Translations under genes and position numbers: made by a program | Shown here: one piece after another, positions 13,201 through 28,600 of the stretch | How the letters are laid out: each line of letters begins with the position of its first letter | Position numbering within the stretch: position 1 is the stretch's first letter | From: Malania oleifera | Lineage: Eukaryota; Streptophyta; Magnoliopsida; Santalales; Ximeniaceae | Reading direction: 5' to 3' | Assembly (NCBI RefSeq): GCF_029873635.1 | Contig: NC_080419.1 | Coordinates: 63,109,540 to 63,173,539, forward strand | DNA: 64,000 bases | The notes under the pieces: model-generated | Databases searched by the model: none | What the model saw: only the letters and a program-made list of their open reading frames with translations | What the model was told of the DNA's origin: nothing

Positions 13201-16200
13201 ACCAGGGTCAGAGCAACTTTGTGTAAAATGTAGTGCAAATCTGCAAAAAGTTCGTTCGGAGCTGATATGGGAGAGCTGGAACATAAAGAAAAAAAAAAAG
13301 TCTTTCAGCTGGCAGCATTCATGCTCAAAGTTAAAGATACATTTTAAATGGGCAGCCTATGGATTCTTTTCCTTCTACAAAGCAGGCCCATGTCCCACCC
13401 TCTGCTTTGCAGCTGGAGAAAAAGCAGACAGCTACTTCTTTTCATTGGAAAGAGAATTCAGTCTAAATGGGCTTGAAGGACAAGAGATGGTGAAAGCTAG
13501 TTGTGTATCTATTAATTTGAGAGTTTGGTTGATGTTATATCACCTTTGTTGGGAGACATAGAAGACAGAACTTCAAGTGAATCCCTAATGATGGTTGTTG
13601 AAATACAAAGGATTTAGAATCAGCTGTGGACAAGACTAACAAAAAAATGATGGCTCTGGCTTTTCTTTTTTTAGGGGAGGGAGGGGGGGGGCTTAGAATC
13701 TTTTGCTACGGGAACCAATTTTGATAAATTTAGGGGCCAAAATGATTATCTTTGTCAAAAGGAAACAAATGGGTATGGAAATGAGGAAAATATATGGAGA
13801 AGACAGAACATCCTGGTGAGGTAGTACCAAAGATCTTAAGGAGAGATAGAAAAGGAGAGTTGAGTATTGTGGACCATCCACATGCTAAGAAGGTGTAACT
13901 AGCCAAAGGGCTAGCAAAGGTAAGGAGACGAGGAAATGGGGGAACCTCTTGGATAATGATAGTGAGGACCTTAGTGAGTTTGATTGTGATGGGGAGTTGC
14001 TTTTGGATGAGACTTGGGAACAATATGGGTATGTTTTCTAACTCTTTTGACTTGCTTGGGGATTTATTGTATGCACGTCCATCTTTGATGGATGGATTGA
14101 AGAAGGTTTTTGTTTTTGAGGATGATGGATTGGTTAATAAACAACAATTTAAGGAGGGATCTGTGGAGGAAATTTCTAAGAAGGATTTAGAAGTTCAGCA
14201 ATTAAGTTATAAGATGGGTTTAAAGCTCTTTGACCCTAAAGGAAACAAAGTGCATGTTGATAGTGCTAAAAGTGAAGCAAAGAAGGGTTAGAGGGAACTA
14301 GCTAACTTTAAGTGCCTTGTGAACTCCGATTAAAAGGGATTGAAGAGGGGTTTTCTTGATTATTATTTTATTAGTTTTGTTTTTATTTATTTATTTATTG
14401 TTTTCTTTCTTTTTGATTTTGAGTTTGATTTAAAACAAAATTTTCTGGAGGACTTGTTGTCCTCACTTAGGTTGTAACTTTTTTTTTTCCCTCTATCTAA
14501 TGCATCTTCTTTTTTAATTAAAAAAATGACATAAGCTCTGAGTAAAAAAAATTATAAAAGAACCCCAAACAGTTAAATATCAAAATAAAATCCGAAAATA
14601 ATTAAAATTTCCAAATAACTCTAAATTAACTAGAGTTCCCCTGATATCAGAGATTCCAAAGACAAATCCCTAATTTGTAAAATCTTTTGCTTAGAATATG
14701 ATTGCCTTAAATTATCCATAGATTGCACTCCATCACATTATTATTTATTTATTGATTGTGTTGAACTAAAATAATCAAATTCTTGGCTTACCTTTTTAAA
14801 TATTTGTCATGTGATAGATATTCTTCAATTCAATATGTTTTATTGTGTGAAATGTGCACATAGGTGTCATTTTTGCAAAAGAAAAACCACAATTTAAGAA
14901 AGCAAAGACGATTTTTGAGGTGTTGTCAATTTATATTTGTAGTTAGGGCATAGTATCAACAAACTGATGGATGAGAGAATAATAATAAAATGAAAAAAAT
15001 TATGAATAAAAGGGAAAGAAATATAGCCAAGTTCAAATGGTGCAAATAATATCACACTATTTGTTTGCCCCCATTAGTGAAAACTACTCTACTAATAGTC
15101 AAAGAAATTGAGAAACAATTTTAGTCATTATTTTCTGAAGCAACTCAGGGAAGCAGCCAGGATGAATTTTGAGCTGCGACATAGTCCACTTCTTCTTTAA
15201 GTGGATTGCCCAGTTCCACAATGAGGAGCTCTTCTGATCAAAATTACTGCAAATTCCATGTAGAGAACTGAAAGAGATTAAGCCAGAATTAATTTAACCA
15301 GCGTGTTATCAAAGCCCAACAAAAGTTGGGTCATTTACCGAGATTATATATTTGAAGAATGTTTGGTTTTGAAAAGATGTGAAGAGCTAACCTCCTACAG
15401 ATCTCATGGAGAGCGGAACAAGTAAAATCTAAAAATCTCTTATCAAGCATGTATTTAACCATATCTTGTAGTAAAGTAGCTGTTATTTATTTGAATCTTT
15501 GGATGCAAATGTAGAAATATAATGCCAAAATAAAAATTTTCAATATATTACAGCTAATAATTTTTTTTTTTCCTTTTTCATCATACAAAAACAGTCTCCA
15601 CAATGGAGGACTATGCACATCATGCCTGCCCTAGAATCCTGGTGATGTGGGAGCTTTGTGCACTGGATCTTATATATATATATACATATTCTGATGGCAA
15701 AAGAAGAAATTTCTTTAATAAGAGAAGATTTTACAAAGAGGAGAATACGACATCTCCTGTCAAATTTCTTGAAAAAACCAGAAAAAAGAAACTGGAAAAA
15801 CAAATAAATACTAGGAAATGTCAAAGCAAAAGATTCCTCCATTCTTGCTGAACTTCAGAAAAGCTAACTTCCTTAAAGCATCCAAAGCCAATGCACTATA
15901 TATGAATACTAGGTCTTGTATTTTTCCATCCAATGTTGTGTTTTTCTGAATATTAAGTAAGAAGAGACTGAGAAAGCACTTGCGATATTATTTAATTATT
16001 CAAATCATTCTTAAGTAACAATGGTGGTCTGGTGGGTCTTGGTGTTAATGTTGACCTTTTTGTAAGTTTAGCAGTTTGTACCATTTTGACTTTTTAGGTG
16101 CCCCCTTAGGTGGTAACCCTGATGCTGACTCTATCTCAGACCCTGTTTTTGAGAGAGTGGCTAGGAGACTGGATTGAGTGGAAAGGAGCGTTCTTCATTC

Positions 16201-19200
16201 TAGGAGGTCATATCACCCTCATCCATGCTTGTTTATCTTCCATCTTTTTGTATTACCTTTCTATTTTTAGAATCTTTGTGATGTTGGCGTGGAGGATTGA
16301 GAAATTAATGAAGGATTTCTTATGGTTGAGTGAGGGAAAGGATAATATAGATCATCTTGTGGGTTGGGAGGTTGTGTGTAGGCCTAAAAGGGAGGGAGGC
16401 TTTGGTCTTGGTAATTTGGTTGTCCCAAAACATTTCTTTGGTGGAGACATAGTTATGGCACTTTCCTTTAGAACCTAATTCTCTTTGGCATAGGGTAATT
16501 CACATTAAATTTGGAGTACTACCAAATGGTCAGATGCTAAACTTGCAAATTAATATTATTTAATTGTGTCCTTGGAAGTTTGTATCTCAGATTTATGATT
16601 ATTTTCTTCCTAAAGTCCAGCATTCAATGAGAAATGGGGAACGGACACTTTTGGGAAGACTATTGGGTGGGGGAAATGTCTTTGTCTATTACATTCCCTC
16701 ATCTTTTTCAGTTATCTATCTTCATGATGCTCTTATTTATGCTTTCTTCTTTTGCAAGATGATAAGCATTTTTAGAATTTCCATTTTGGGAGAAATCTTA
16801 ATGAGAGAGAGATTAATAAGTTGGCTCGCTCGACTAGGTTGCTCGATTCTTTCCATGTTCAATTGGAGAGAGATAAAAAGGCTTGAAAATAAAAGCTTTC
16901 ATTTGGACTGCAATACTTGAATGAATCAACACCAATGCTTTGCTTCAAAAGAGTAGGCCTAACAAAAGTCTGTCACCAGACATTTATGTTTGTTTGAGGA
17001 GTGGAGAGACTTGCGCTCATTTGTTTCTTCATTGTCCTTTCACATTGGCTATTTGGAATAATTTATTTGATATATTTGGTGAAAACTGGGTTTGTTGCCC
17101 CCACATTGAAGGTGTTTTGTACCATCATGTTTAAAGGTTTTGGTAAAGGAAAGGATAGGAAAGCTTTATGGCTATGCACTGTTATGGCTATTATTTTGTG
17201 TGTTTGGTTGGAGAGGAATGCTAGAACATTCAAAGGTGTGAATATATCTAATAATTTGCTTTGGAGTAGAGTTGTTTATCTTGCATTCTATGGGTGTCGG
17301 TAATGGATTCTTTTATCATGTTTCTTTGGAAGACCAACAGCGGGATTGGTTGGCTCTACTGCATTGAGTTTTGTTTTTGGGTTTAGATTGCAATCTTTGT
17401 ATTTAATTTCTTTTGATGTAAAGAGAGGATTTTTTTCCCTCTATTTTTCCCCTTTTCTTTTCTTCTCTCTTGTTCCTTTTTTGCTGTACATTCTGCTCTA
17501 TTCTAATAATTTTTTTTTTGTTTATATAAAAAAAGAGGACAAGCTATCCTCCTCCATAGCAAAAACAAAAGGAAAAAAAGAAACAGAGTATTTACATCAA
17601 TGCTGCCTTCCAATCGCTCTGGATATTGGACAGAGAAATACCCTTAAAAACCCCAAAAGAACATGCCCAAAATGCAGCCAAAAATGAAGCCTTCTCCAAA
17701 TCAAATGTGTTGGAATCATCTAATCTCTGAATATCCTGGCATTCCTTTGAAGACAAAGAGTCCACAATATAGCAAAAACAACACAAAACCAAAACCTTTT
17801 CTTTTTTCTCTTCCTTCCGAGCCCCAAAACTTTACTCATATGAAACTGTAAGCTGTCTTTGGAGCCACCCAATCCACGATGCTACAGGAAAAACAAATTA
17901 TTCCACAGTGCCCTTGCCACTGCACAATGTAGGAATGAGAGACAATTGATCTCACTTTCCTTGGCACACATCAGATAGATGTCAAGATCAAGAGCCTTAT
18001 AAGGCTTCCTAATCTGAAGCAAGCCATTTGTATTAACCCTATTAAGAGCCAAAGTCCATATGAAAGCTTGAATCTTAAAAATAACAAAAACCTTCCATAC
18101 CACTTCATCTCGATGAGAAGGACTGGGAATAATAGGTTTAGTTAGATGAACAAAAAAAGACTTTGAAGAGAAAGAACCCCAAGAGTCCCTAATCCAAAGC
18201 CTTCTATTTCCCCCCGGTTTTGGGAATGAATGAATTCTGAACACTCAACAGCCAAGTGAGCTCTTTTATCTCTCTCTCTCATTGAGAATCCTGAAAAAAT
18301 AGAAGTCCCAAGACACAAGATCATGGGATCATCTTGCTCGTACACATAATTGTCACTTATTATGTTTCAACATCAAACCACATGGTACAAAATTTCAGTA
18401 TAAAATAACATTTTGAATATGCTTGTGTCAAATACTTTACTCATTTCTTTGAGTGATTGGCGACAATAAGAGAGAATCTATCCGACAAACAATCAAATTC
18501 TTTTAAAAAAAAAAAAAAACTTGAAAGCAAACGATGACCTCCAAATATATATATTTTTTCCCTTCTAATTGTACAACAACAACAACAACAATAGAGGTTT
18601 AAGTCCCACTAGGTAGGGTTGGCTACATGAATCCTTTTTCGCCAATTGATGCGATCATGGATAATTTTCTTCGGCAAATTTAGGGCTATTAAATCCTTAC
18701 TATCTCATTTTAAGTTATTTTAGGTCTACTCTATCCTTTCTACTACTCCTCACAGTAACTAAATCACTCTCTCACTGGCGCACTACAGCCTACCAAACCA
18801 TTTGAGTTGTCCCTCCCTTATCTTATCTTCTATAGTAGTTGCGCTTAACTTATCATGAATATGTTCATTTCTTAATTTATCTTTTAGCGTTATACTTATA
18901 CCATTCATCCATTTAAGCATTCTTATTTCAGCAACTTTTACTTTTTGGATAAGTTGTTTCTTAGCTGCCCAACATTCTAATTCATATAGCATAGCTGGTC
19001 TTACAATCGTTCATAAAACTTCCCTTTTAATTTTAAGGGTATTCTACGATCACAAACACAAAGCACACTCGAAACACTTCTCTATTTTACCCAACCTGTT
19101 TTAACTCTATGCAATTACATCTTCTTCAATTTTTCCTTTAGCTTGCATAACAGATCCAAGTTATCAAAATCTAACTACTGCTATTGATTTCTTCATCATC

Positions 19201-19579
19201 AAGTTTAACTTCGTCTCCAATATTCCTCCTACTATTACTAAAATTATATTTCATATATTTTGTCTTGTTTCTACTTATCCTAAAACCTCTAGATTCTAAA
19301 GTTTCATCAATCAAAATACTATCATCTGCAAACAACATACACCATGGAACCTCACAGTTTCATCAATCAAAACAATATCATTTGCAAACAACATACACAA
19401 TGGAACCTCATTTTGGCTACTCATAGTCAATTCATCCATCACTAAAGCAAAAAAGATAAGGTCCAAAGCAGATCCTTGATGTACACCTATTGTGATTGGA
19501 AATTCTCTAGTCTCTTCACCTATATTCCTAACACTGGTCATTACTCCATCATACATATTCTTAATGAGATTAACATACC

Positions 19580-19627
<48 letters not shown>

Positions 19628-22600
19628 TTTTTTACTAAAACCCACCACAAAACTTCTTTAGGTATTATATCATACGTTTTCTCTAAGTCAATAAATACCA
19701 TATGCAATTCTCTCTTCTTTTTTACTAAACTTTTCCATTAATGGTTTTAAAAGATATATAGCTTCAATAGTAGATTTCCCAGGCATAAAACCAAATTGAT
19801 TTTCTAAGAGCTTTGTTTATAGCCTTAATCTTTGTTCAACTACCCTTTCTAACAGTTTTATTGTATGACTCATGAGTTTAATTGCACGATATTTTTTACA
19901 ATTTTGAATGTCTCTTTTATTTTTGTATATATTAAAGTGCTTTTCCTCCATTTGTCTGACATTTTCTTAGTTTTTATAGTTGTGTTAAATAAATTAGTTA
20001 ACCATATACTGTTATCATCTCAGCATTTCCATACTTCAATTGGGATGTTATTTGGTCCTATAGATTTTCCATTTTTCATCTTTTTTAGTGCAAACTTTGT
20101 TAACTCTAATCTTGCGAATAAATCTCATATTTTTGGTCTTTTTCTCTTTTGTCAATTCTAAGTTTAAGCCTTTTACTTGGTTTTCATTAAATATCTTACT
20201 AAAGTAACTTTACTATCTTTCTTTTATGTCTTCTTCCTTAGCCAAGAAAATATCATCCTCATTTTTTATACATTTTATATTACATAAGTTCTTACTTGTT
20301 CTTTCTTTAGCTTTAGCAAGTTTAAATATGTCTCTTTCCCCTCTTTTGTATCTAATCTTGCATACAAATTATTAAATGATCTATGTTTAGCTTTACTACC
20401 AACCTTTTTTGCATCTTTTCTCGCCTCTTTGTACTTTTCAAAGTTTTCCATGTTTCTACATTTTTACCATGTTTTATACCAATTCTTTTTGTCTTTATAG
20501 TTTTTTTTGGACATCTTGATCCCACCACCAACTTAATTTACTATTTGAGAATTTTCCTCTTGATTTACCTAAAATCTCTTCTGCTATCTTTTTAATAGAA
20601 CTAGCTATCCCAATCCGAAGAGTGTTTGTGTCTACATCCTCTATAGTCCAATTGCCATATTTGATCATTTCATTTTTAAATTTTATTATATTTTCTCCCT
20701 TTACATTGCACCACTATGTTCTGGTTTATTTTATCCTTTCTCGTCCATTTTTTAATACATATATCTAATACTAAAACTCTATGTTGCATGGTTAAGCTTT
20801 CACTTTGAGTAACTTTACAATCCTTACATGATAAACAATCTATCCTCTTAGTTAAGAGAAATCTATTTGACTTTTATTTTGTCGACTTTTGAAGGTTATT
20901 AAGTGTTCTTATCTTTTCTTGAAGCAAGTGTTCATTGTAATAAAATCATAAAACGTGGTGAAAGCTAAGATCATCTTCATAAGCTAATTTTTGTTTGTCT
21001 CCATATCCCTATCCTTCATGTATCATCTCATATCCATTATTATCCCTTCCAACGTGTCCATTCAAATATGCTCCTATATTCTCAGTCCTTGATATGCCTT
21101 GTATAATACTATCCATATCATCCCAAAATTATCTCTTAAGGTTTTCTGCTAAGCCTACTTAAGGAGCATAAGCACTAGTGACATTTGTTATCTCTTGGCC
21201 TGAGACCATCTTTACTTTTATAATTCTATCCCCTACTCTTTTGACACATCTACAATGCTATCTTTTAAGTTTTTGTCGATAATAATTCCTGCCCCATTCT
21301 TATGTTTTTCTTTTCCAGTGTACCAAAATTTAAATCCTGATTTTTCAATTTCTTTAGTTTTCTCCCCAACCCACTTAGTTTCTTGAAGGCATATTAGATT
21401 AATTTTTCTTCTAATCATTGTGTCCACAATTCCCATGCTTTTACCTGTAAGTGTCCCTATATTTCTAGCTGCTAATCTAATCCTAGTTTTCTAAACTAAC
21501 TTCTTTACTCCCTTATGTCCAGAATGATGTGAGAAACTACGCATATTTGACACCATACCTAGGTGCAAAAATGGTGCGTCGCTTTGGGGCAACGATCTAG
21601 CCTGCCCTTGCCCACTTTTTGCTACATCTGGGTGGTGTAAGTGCAACGTGTTTCTTATAAGGAACAACCCAGCGAATAATCAGTAAGGATTCATATCATA
21701 GTGATCTAACAAGTTTTACACTGGCTGTGAGCTACCTAACACAACCCTCCTCCTTTATGCGGGCTTGGGCTGGGTGTGAAAAGATTAGTACATTCATCCT
21801 AGGCGGAGTTAAATTTTTCCTTCTAATTGTGATCCATATAAATAATGACATGATTTGGGAGCTCAATAGTAAATCAAAATTAATTAGATTCATTTGCTTG
21901 AATTTCAGTGGCAAGTTAAATTTGAATTCAAGTCAAGAAGGTGTACATAAATTGAAGAAGAAAAAAAAAAAAAAAAACGATTAACTTTGTCAGCTAGTCA
22001 ATAAAAGCATAAAGGATAGAACATATGCTTCCAAAGCAAGGATCCTTTAGCCTGCCAACCTCCATCAATTTTTGCTACATGGGCCATTCAACCATTCATG
22101 CCATGTTCAAACTACTAAGGTAGTATATATATATATAACAAAAGAAGGTTAAACAACAGAAGAAAAATACCAAATTCTTGAGGAGTAAATGATTTTTTGG
22201 TTCTTTTGACAGTATGTTTACAAACTTATTGCAAACATGGAGAATGACAAGTGAAGCAATATAAACTCAAATTTTTATGTAGTACGCCCATATGTTTTAG
22301 TTTTTGTTGGCTAACAAATCTTGCAAAAGATTTGTAATTATAAGTAAATTAAAATTCTAATAGTAAGAAGTTCATACAACAACAACAACAACAAGTCTTA
22401 AATCTCACAAGGTGGACTACATGAATCCTTTTCCGCTAATTCACCTGATCAAGAGCATTTTCTTCTATTAGATAAAGGGCTATTAAATCCTTCTTCACTA
22501 CTTCATTCCAAGTTATTTTAGGCCTACCCGGCTACCCCTACTCCTTTTCATGCTTGAAACAATAACTAACTCACTCCTCCTCGCAGGTATTTCTAAAAGA

Positions 22601-25600
22601 GATATTAAGGGAGATAAAAATGTATAAGAGGAATATAAAACATATAAGGAGGAAGATAAAAAGTTTAAAAGATAAGTTTATGGATTTATAGATTATGCTT
22701 TTTTAAGAAGCTAAGATTAATCCACTGTATTTAATCACATTCAAGAGAAGACCTGTCAACAAAATTTTTTTAGATAATCAAACAATTCTATTAAAAAGAA
22801 AACATAATTACAATGAAATGAGGATAAGAAATCCCCCAAGAAAGTGCAAATAAAAGAGGAAAAACTAACAAGTTACATCAAAGCTGCTTTCCAGTCCCTT
22901 TGAATATCGGACAGCAAAAGACCCCCCCAAAACCCCAAAAGAATGATCGCAAAAAGCAACAAAAATAACTTCTTCCAAAGCAATCTTAGAAAAGTCATTT
23001 GATCTTTAAAAACTGTAGCATTCCTTTCCAGCCAAAGTGACCCCAAAATTGTAAAACCAGCAGAGTCCCAAAATATCCTTTCTCTCTCCTTTTTCTGAAA
23101 ACCCCAAAATTTTCACCTTAAAAAAATCCTTAATTGTTGCTGGAGCCACCCAAACCTCACCTTAGTACGAAAACTTGTTCCACATGTATCTTGCTACCTT
23201 ACAATGAATGAACAAATGACTAATCGTCTCATTAGACTCATTGCCAATCATGCAAATGTTTGGACTAAGGGCTTTGTAAAGGCCTCATTTTTTTTTTAGC
23301 ATAAGAGTTAAAGCCCAAATGAAGGACTGGATTTTAAAAGGAATCTTTGCTTTCCAAAAAATTTTGTGTAAGAGGAAAGGGCTAGGATTTGTGGGTTTTA
23401 TGAGATTGGAAAACAAAGACTTCAAAGAGAAAGACTTAGAAGCGTCCCCAATCCATAGGGTTGTATCCCCCACGAATTTGGCACGAAAGAATCCAGCGCA
23501 CTGAGTAAAAGTCTAAACATGCATCACCGACAGCTCCAATGAAACTCACGACTCACCAACCCGAATATCCTTCCAGAATTTAATTTTATCTCGAATACCT
23601 GCTTTAAAACGAGTGAATGGAAAGAAAAGACTAGCAACCTGAGAACAAATTTCCAAGGACTCGCATGAGTGGCATTACCACTCCCTTTGGAATCCCATCT
23701 ATTCTTATGTGTTCCATATTTACTTTTTGTGACCTTGTCCCATAGGGTATTAGATTCTAAGGGAAACCACTGTAACCATTTTGTTGTTTAGGATATGTTC
23801 TTTGAAATCACATCACCAAGCTTCTGACTTAGGTCTCTTAACAACATCCCAGCCTCATCAACAAAATTCAATTCATGTCATACCTTAAAAAATTGTCAAA
23901 GCATCTAAACAAACCCCAAAACAAAATATGACAATGACATGAAATAACTAAAAAACCCTTCTCTTCCCTTTTCCCACAAAAAAAAAAAGAAAAAATTCAC
24001 TGAAAATCATGTTCACCAGTCCTAGAAAATAAAAATAATAGTTGAAAAATCGATTTTTGGAACAGATGCATATTAAATGCTTGAAACCATTCAGAAATAG
24101 AAAGGAAAAAAGAAAGCAAATCAATTTTGGCAAGAGAATTTCACGGAACAAACATATGATGAAATGAATCAGATAAGTACATCAGAAAGAGATGATTGAC
24201 GACACACATTTGAAGTTGAGAGAGATTGAGAAGAGAGACCTGATTTTCTGTTTCAAGGGTATTTTTGAGAATCAATATTTTGCGCAGATGAGGACTGAAA
24301 AGAGGTTTTGGCTTTTAGGAGTTGTATAATTTGTTATCTATAGGATTATATTAAAGGGAATATCTTTTTTTCTCTCTCTTTTGTTTTTTACTTAATTTTC
24401 CCTTTGAAAATTCCTTCATTTAGTCTTTCCTACATATCACACATTGACTCAATAAAGGCAAATAATAAATTCAGCTATTACTGAACTACCATTTCCACTA
24501 CTTGATAATTTATAATCTCACAACTTACAAGACAGTTTATTTTGCAATTATCTTCTTTTTCTCCTTTGTAATGGGGAACAGAGAAACAGCTTTGAGGATG
24601 TGTGGAGTGCGTGCGAAGAGGCTATAGTAATTTTCAATCGGATTAGTAGACCCAATTTGGTGCTCCAATCAATCATTTAGTCCCATCTCTCTCTCTCTCT
24701 GGTGTCAAGGTACTAATTAATGCGAAGGACATTAATGTCGAAGTCAATGTGGCACAAGTATGAGGTCTTCAAGATGGTGACCTGAAGACAATAAAATGTG
24801 ATATGTTAGTATTTATGTATGTATATGATGTGCACAAGTGTGTGTCAGTGGATGACTCACAAGCCTAAAGTTCATTTGTGCACTCCTATTTTTTAAGTTA
24901 TTACTCCAGCTGCAACATCACCAAATTCCTATGATACCAAGTATATGTGCTTTAAGAGGTTAAGCAAAGTTCTATGCTGGCTGAAAGCCTGCCATTGGTC
25001 AGTTAGAAAAGGATGTCCCTGGCCACAATGCTCCCTGCTTTGTGAGGGTAGGGGGAAGGTTATCACTGTGTACCCAGCCTTGCCCTTACTTTTATGCAGA
25101 GAGGCTGTTTACTTGGACTCGAACCCGTGACCGGTCAGGTTGGTGATCCTTGCTTGCCTTCTTGCCATGGGTCTATTATGGACTAAAACTATAGTAGCCT
25201 AAAATGTGCGCTTTCCGGCTTATCTGTTCTGAATGCAGATTGGATTAGCAGCATCTTGTCTTATTGATGCTATTCTTTACATTTTTTGACTGATACATTA
25301 GAATTGATTAAAAGCAGAGTTCATACTTTTCCTATTTAAAGAAATAAAAAAATTGCATAGATTTTAGAAGAAAAAAATTGCTCTTAATCCGTTTAATTTT
25401 TAAAATACGCATCACATTTGTTGAAATTATGTTATTTTAACAGTCCATCATTTTAGATTTGTTGTCTAGTGCAAATATACTAGCTATGGGCTGAAAATTT
25501 ATTATGCTTGTTGTTTTGATATTTTCATAGTAGAGCAGTTTTTAAGGCAAGTCATTTACGGAGAAATTTTTGTTTCCTTTCCCTTTCCTGGTTAATTGTT

Positions 25601-28600
25601 GAAGGTAATAAGTTCCAACTTAGTCAGTTAAAGGAAACATAATGGAAAGATGGTTCAAGGTGCTGTTGCAGTCGGTTTAATGGTTCTTTCTGGCTGTGTA
25701 TAACCAAGTCTTCTAGAAAAATATATTGAACTCATTTTTTATTCTGTCTGAAGAAGTTGAGAATGGAGATGTATTGAATTAATTATAACAAGTGTATTGT
25801 CCTTTTCTTGATTTCTCTATGGATATGATCACTTGCATTTCTAACTTAATTGTCATGTTTGCAGTGACTGGTGCATCATGTGGGTATGCTTTTGTTGAAT
25901 TTGAAACTGAAAGAGAGATGCGGCATGCGTATGAAGTACAGTGATTGTTTTATTGCTTAAAAATTGATGTCTTGCATATCGTTTTATTGCTTAAAAGTTG
26001 ATGTCTTGCATACTTTTCTTGTTCTGTTCATTTTGGGAAATTACTACCACACTTTCCTGCTGAACCAATGTTTTGCTTTTTGTCTTTAGCCCATTTATAT
26101 GCAGAAGAACTGCCTGGAAATTCATGCAGTATCGGTTGATAAAATAGAATATAGCAAGTAAATAACAAAAAACGAAGAGGGACTGAAAGAAATTAGTGGA
26201 ATGAATAAAAAATTAAAATAAAATGGGAAATTAAAGGAAGAGGCATAAACTCAACCAGTGTTTTAAAAGGCTCAATTAAGGCTTGCCTTGACCTTCGAGG
26301 CAAGGCATGCCTAAAATGCCTTGAGGCTCAATCTAAAATACCAAATTCCAAAAAGACTAAGCGTTACTTGCTAAGGCTTACGCATTTTTACAAAAGGCAT
26401 GCCTTTTGTGCCTTTTTAGTTGAGGCTTACACATTTTGGGTCTGTGGTTCTCGAGTTAGAATTGGTTAGAAAATTTTAACTACATGTTTATATAAAAGCA
26501 ATGTCGTAATATGAGTTGGCTTTCCAAAATAACTGAGAGTTGTATTTTAGATCATGAAATAGTTTGAACTTTATAGTAGCATAGCTATCTCATCATGATT
26601 TAAGTCATGTACTCAAGTTAGCAATTTTTGAATGGCCAACAAGTAGTCTGCAGAGTATACTGTATATCTAATTTTTCTTTTTTAGATTAAATTTGTGGTT
26701 TTTTTTTTCTTTATTTTTACAATACATATATTTATTTACATTTTTTTTATCTTAAAAACAAATTCTCAAAAGGCTTACGCCCCAACGCCTTAAGGCTTAC
26801 GCCCCAACGCCTTAAGGCTTATGCCTCGCCTCTTAAGGGTTAAAACGCCTCGCCTTACGCCTTCGCCTTTTAAAACATTGAACTCAACTAGGTTCTCAAT
26901 TTCAATAATGCCAACTCTCCACAAATTACGTGCTAAAGCATTTATGTAGGCTTAAACCCTAAATGTAAACATGGAAATAAATAAAGAGATACAAAAGTAA
27001 ACCCTCACTATGTTCGGTACGTAGGAATGGAATGGGATAAGAATGGAATGGATTGAAGAATGGAATGGAATGGGGAGTGGAATGGAATGACCATTCACAT
27101 TCCACTGTTTTGTGATAAACATAGAATCACACTGGAATGTAATGGACATTCCCATTCTTCATTCCATTCACATGTTTGGTATAAGTTATTAATAATGAAA
27201 TGGAATACTCAATCAATTTTTAAAAATATAGTAAAATGCACAAATCTAATAATTTTTTTTTAAAGAAATTAACTCTTTTAAAGATGATTTTTAACTACAT
27301 AAAAAAAATAAATAAATAAAGCAATCATTTATAATGCATGTGTAGAATTTTAAAGAAAAAATTAGACGAAGTAACTCCCAAAATTTTTTTTAATAAAATT
27401 ATTCACTAACGGCTCGTATGGTTTTTCTGAATAATTGTTCATTGAGATAAGATGTAATATGGTGTCAAATTATAGAATTAAGGGAATAGTTATTCTTTAT
27501 ATATTGCTTATTATTTCATTCAATATGTTATAAGAAAGGAATAGATATTTCCAAGATGAAATTTGAAAATATTTATTTCTTATCTATTCTTTATTATGAA
27601 CTCATAAAAGATCCATATTATTATTTATTTTATAGTAATAATTTAGTTTTTTACATAATTAATTATGACTAACTTATTTTGGTTAATCTTTCTTAAGAAT
27701 AAACTTTTCATGAATTAAGCTTAACTTAAAGAGTTAAAGGTATTATTATTTTACTTGAAAGTGTTAAAAATTAGAATCTTATGATGCATTTAATTAGTGG
27801 CTAATGTTTGCAGGATTAATTTAGACTTTGTAATGAACTGTATTGTATTGGATATGATTGTTATCTTGTTTTTTGTTTGGTTAACAAATATAAGATAGCT
27901 AACTAACCAAAATACCCATTTATTTTGGACACATCTCTATCTGTAAAAGAAAAAAATAAAACACTAAATAAATTCAAAAAAAAAAATTTGATTCTTAAAT
28001 AATTAACTCACAAAATTCTGTAATTTACACAAAGCTGTGTAATTTTCCACAAAAATTCTTAAATAAATAACTCATACTAAAATTCTGTAATTTTCAATGA
28101 AGTTCAAAATACCCATTCCTTTTGAAGCTTAATAGTGACGTCCAAGAGCAGATTTGGGCAGACCTTTAATTAGGGCATCCATGGATATTGTCTTCTTCCA
28201 CTTCGAACGACCCCTTTCATATGCCCTTCAGCGAAAGCCTCATCCACCACCTCAGCTTCTTTGGCCTTGTCCTCCTCAGCATCAGTTCGTCCATGGTCGC
28301 TGGAATCTTTGTCGTCATTGGCATTGTCACTCATGGAAAAAAAAAACAAAGTGAAGGGACAGAGAAGAAGAAGAAGAGACGAAGGGAGAAGGGACACCAC
28401 TATACATTCTTCCTGAAGATTCACAAATTCACAAATTCCAACCCAAAATCCCATATTCAATTTTATAAAAAAGGGAAATGGAAAGGAGAAGGGATGGTGG
28501 GAGGTTGCCAGAGGGATGGGAGAAGGTGCAGAAAGAGAGAGAGAGAGAGAGAGAGCAGCTGCAGGGAGAGTTGGGGATGAGAGAAGATGGGGGAGTATTG

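Noticed and set aside
25006..25178. tRNA gene
   Set aside because: Box A and B are present, but the sequence continues as an Au SINE body and does not form a tRNA cloverleaf.
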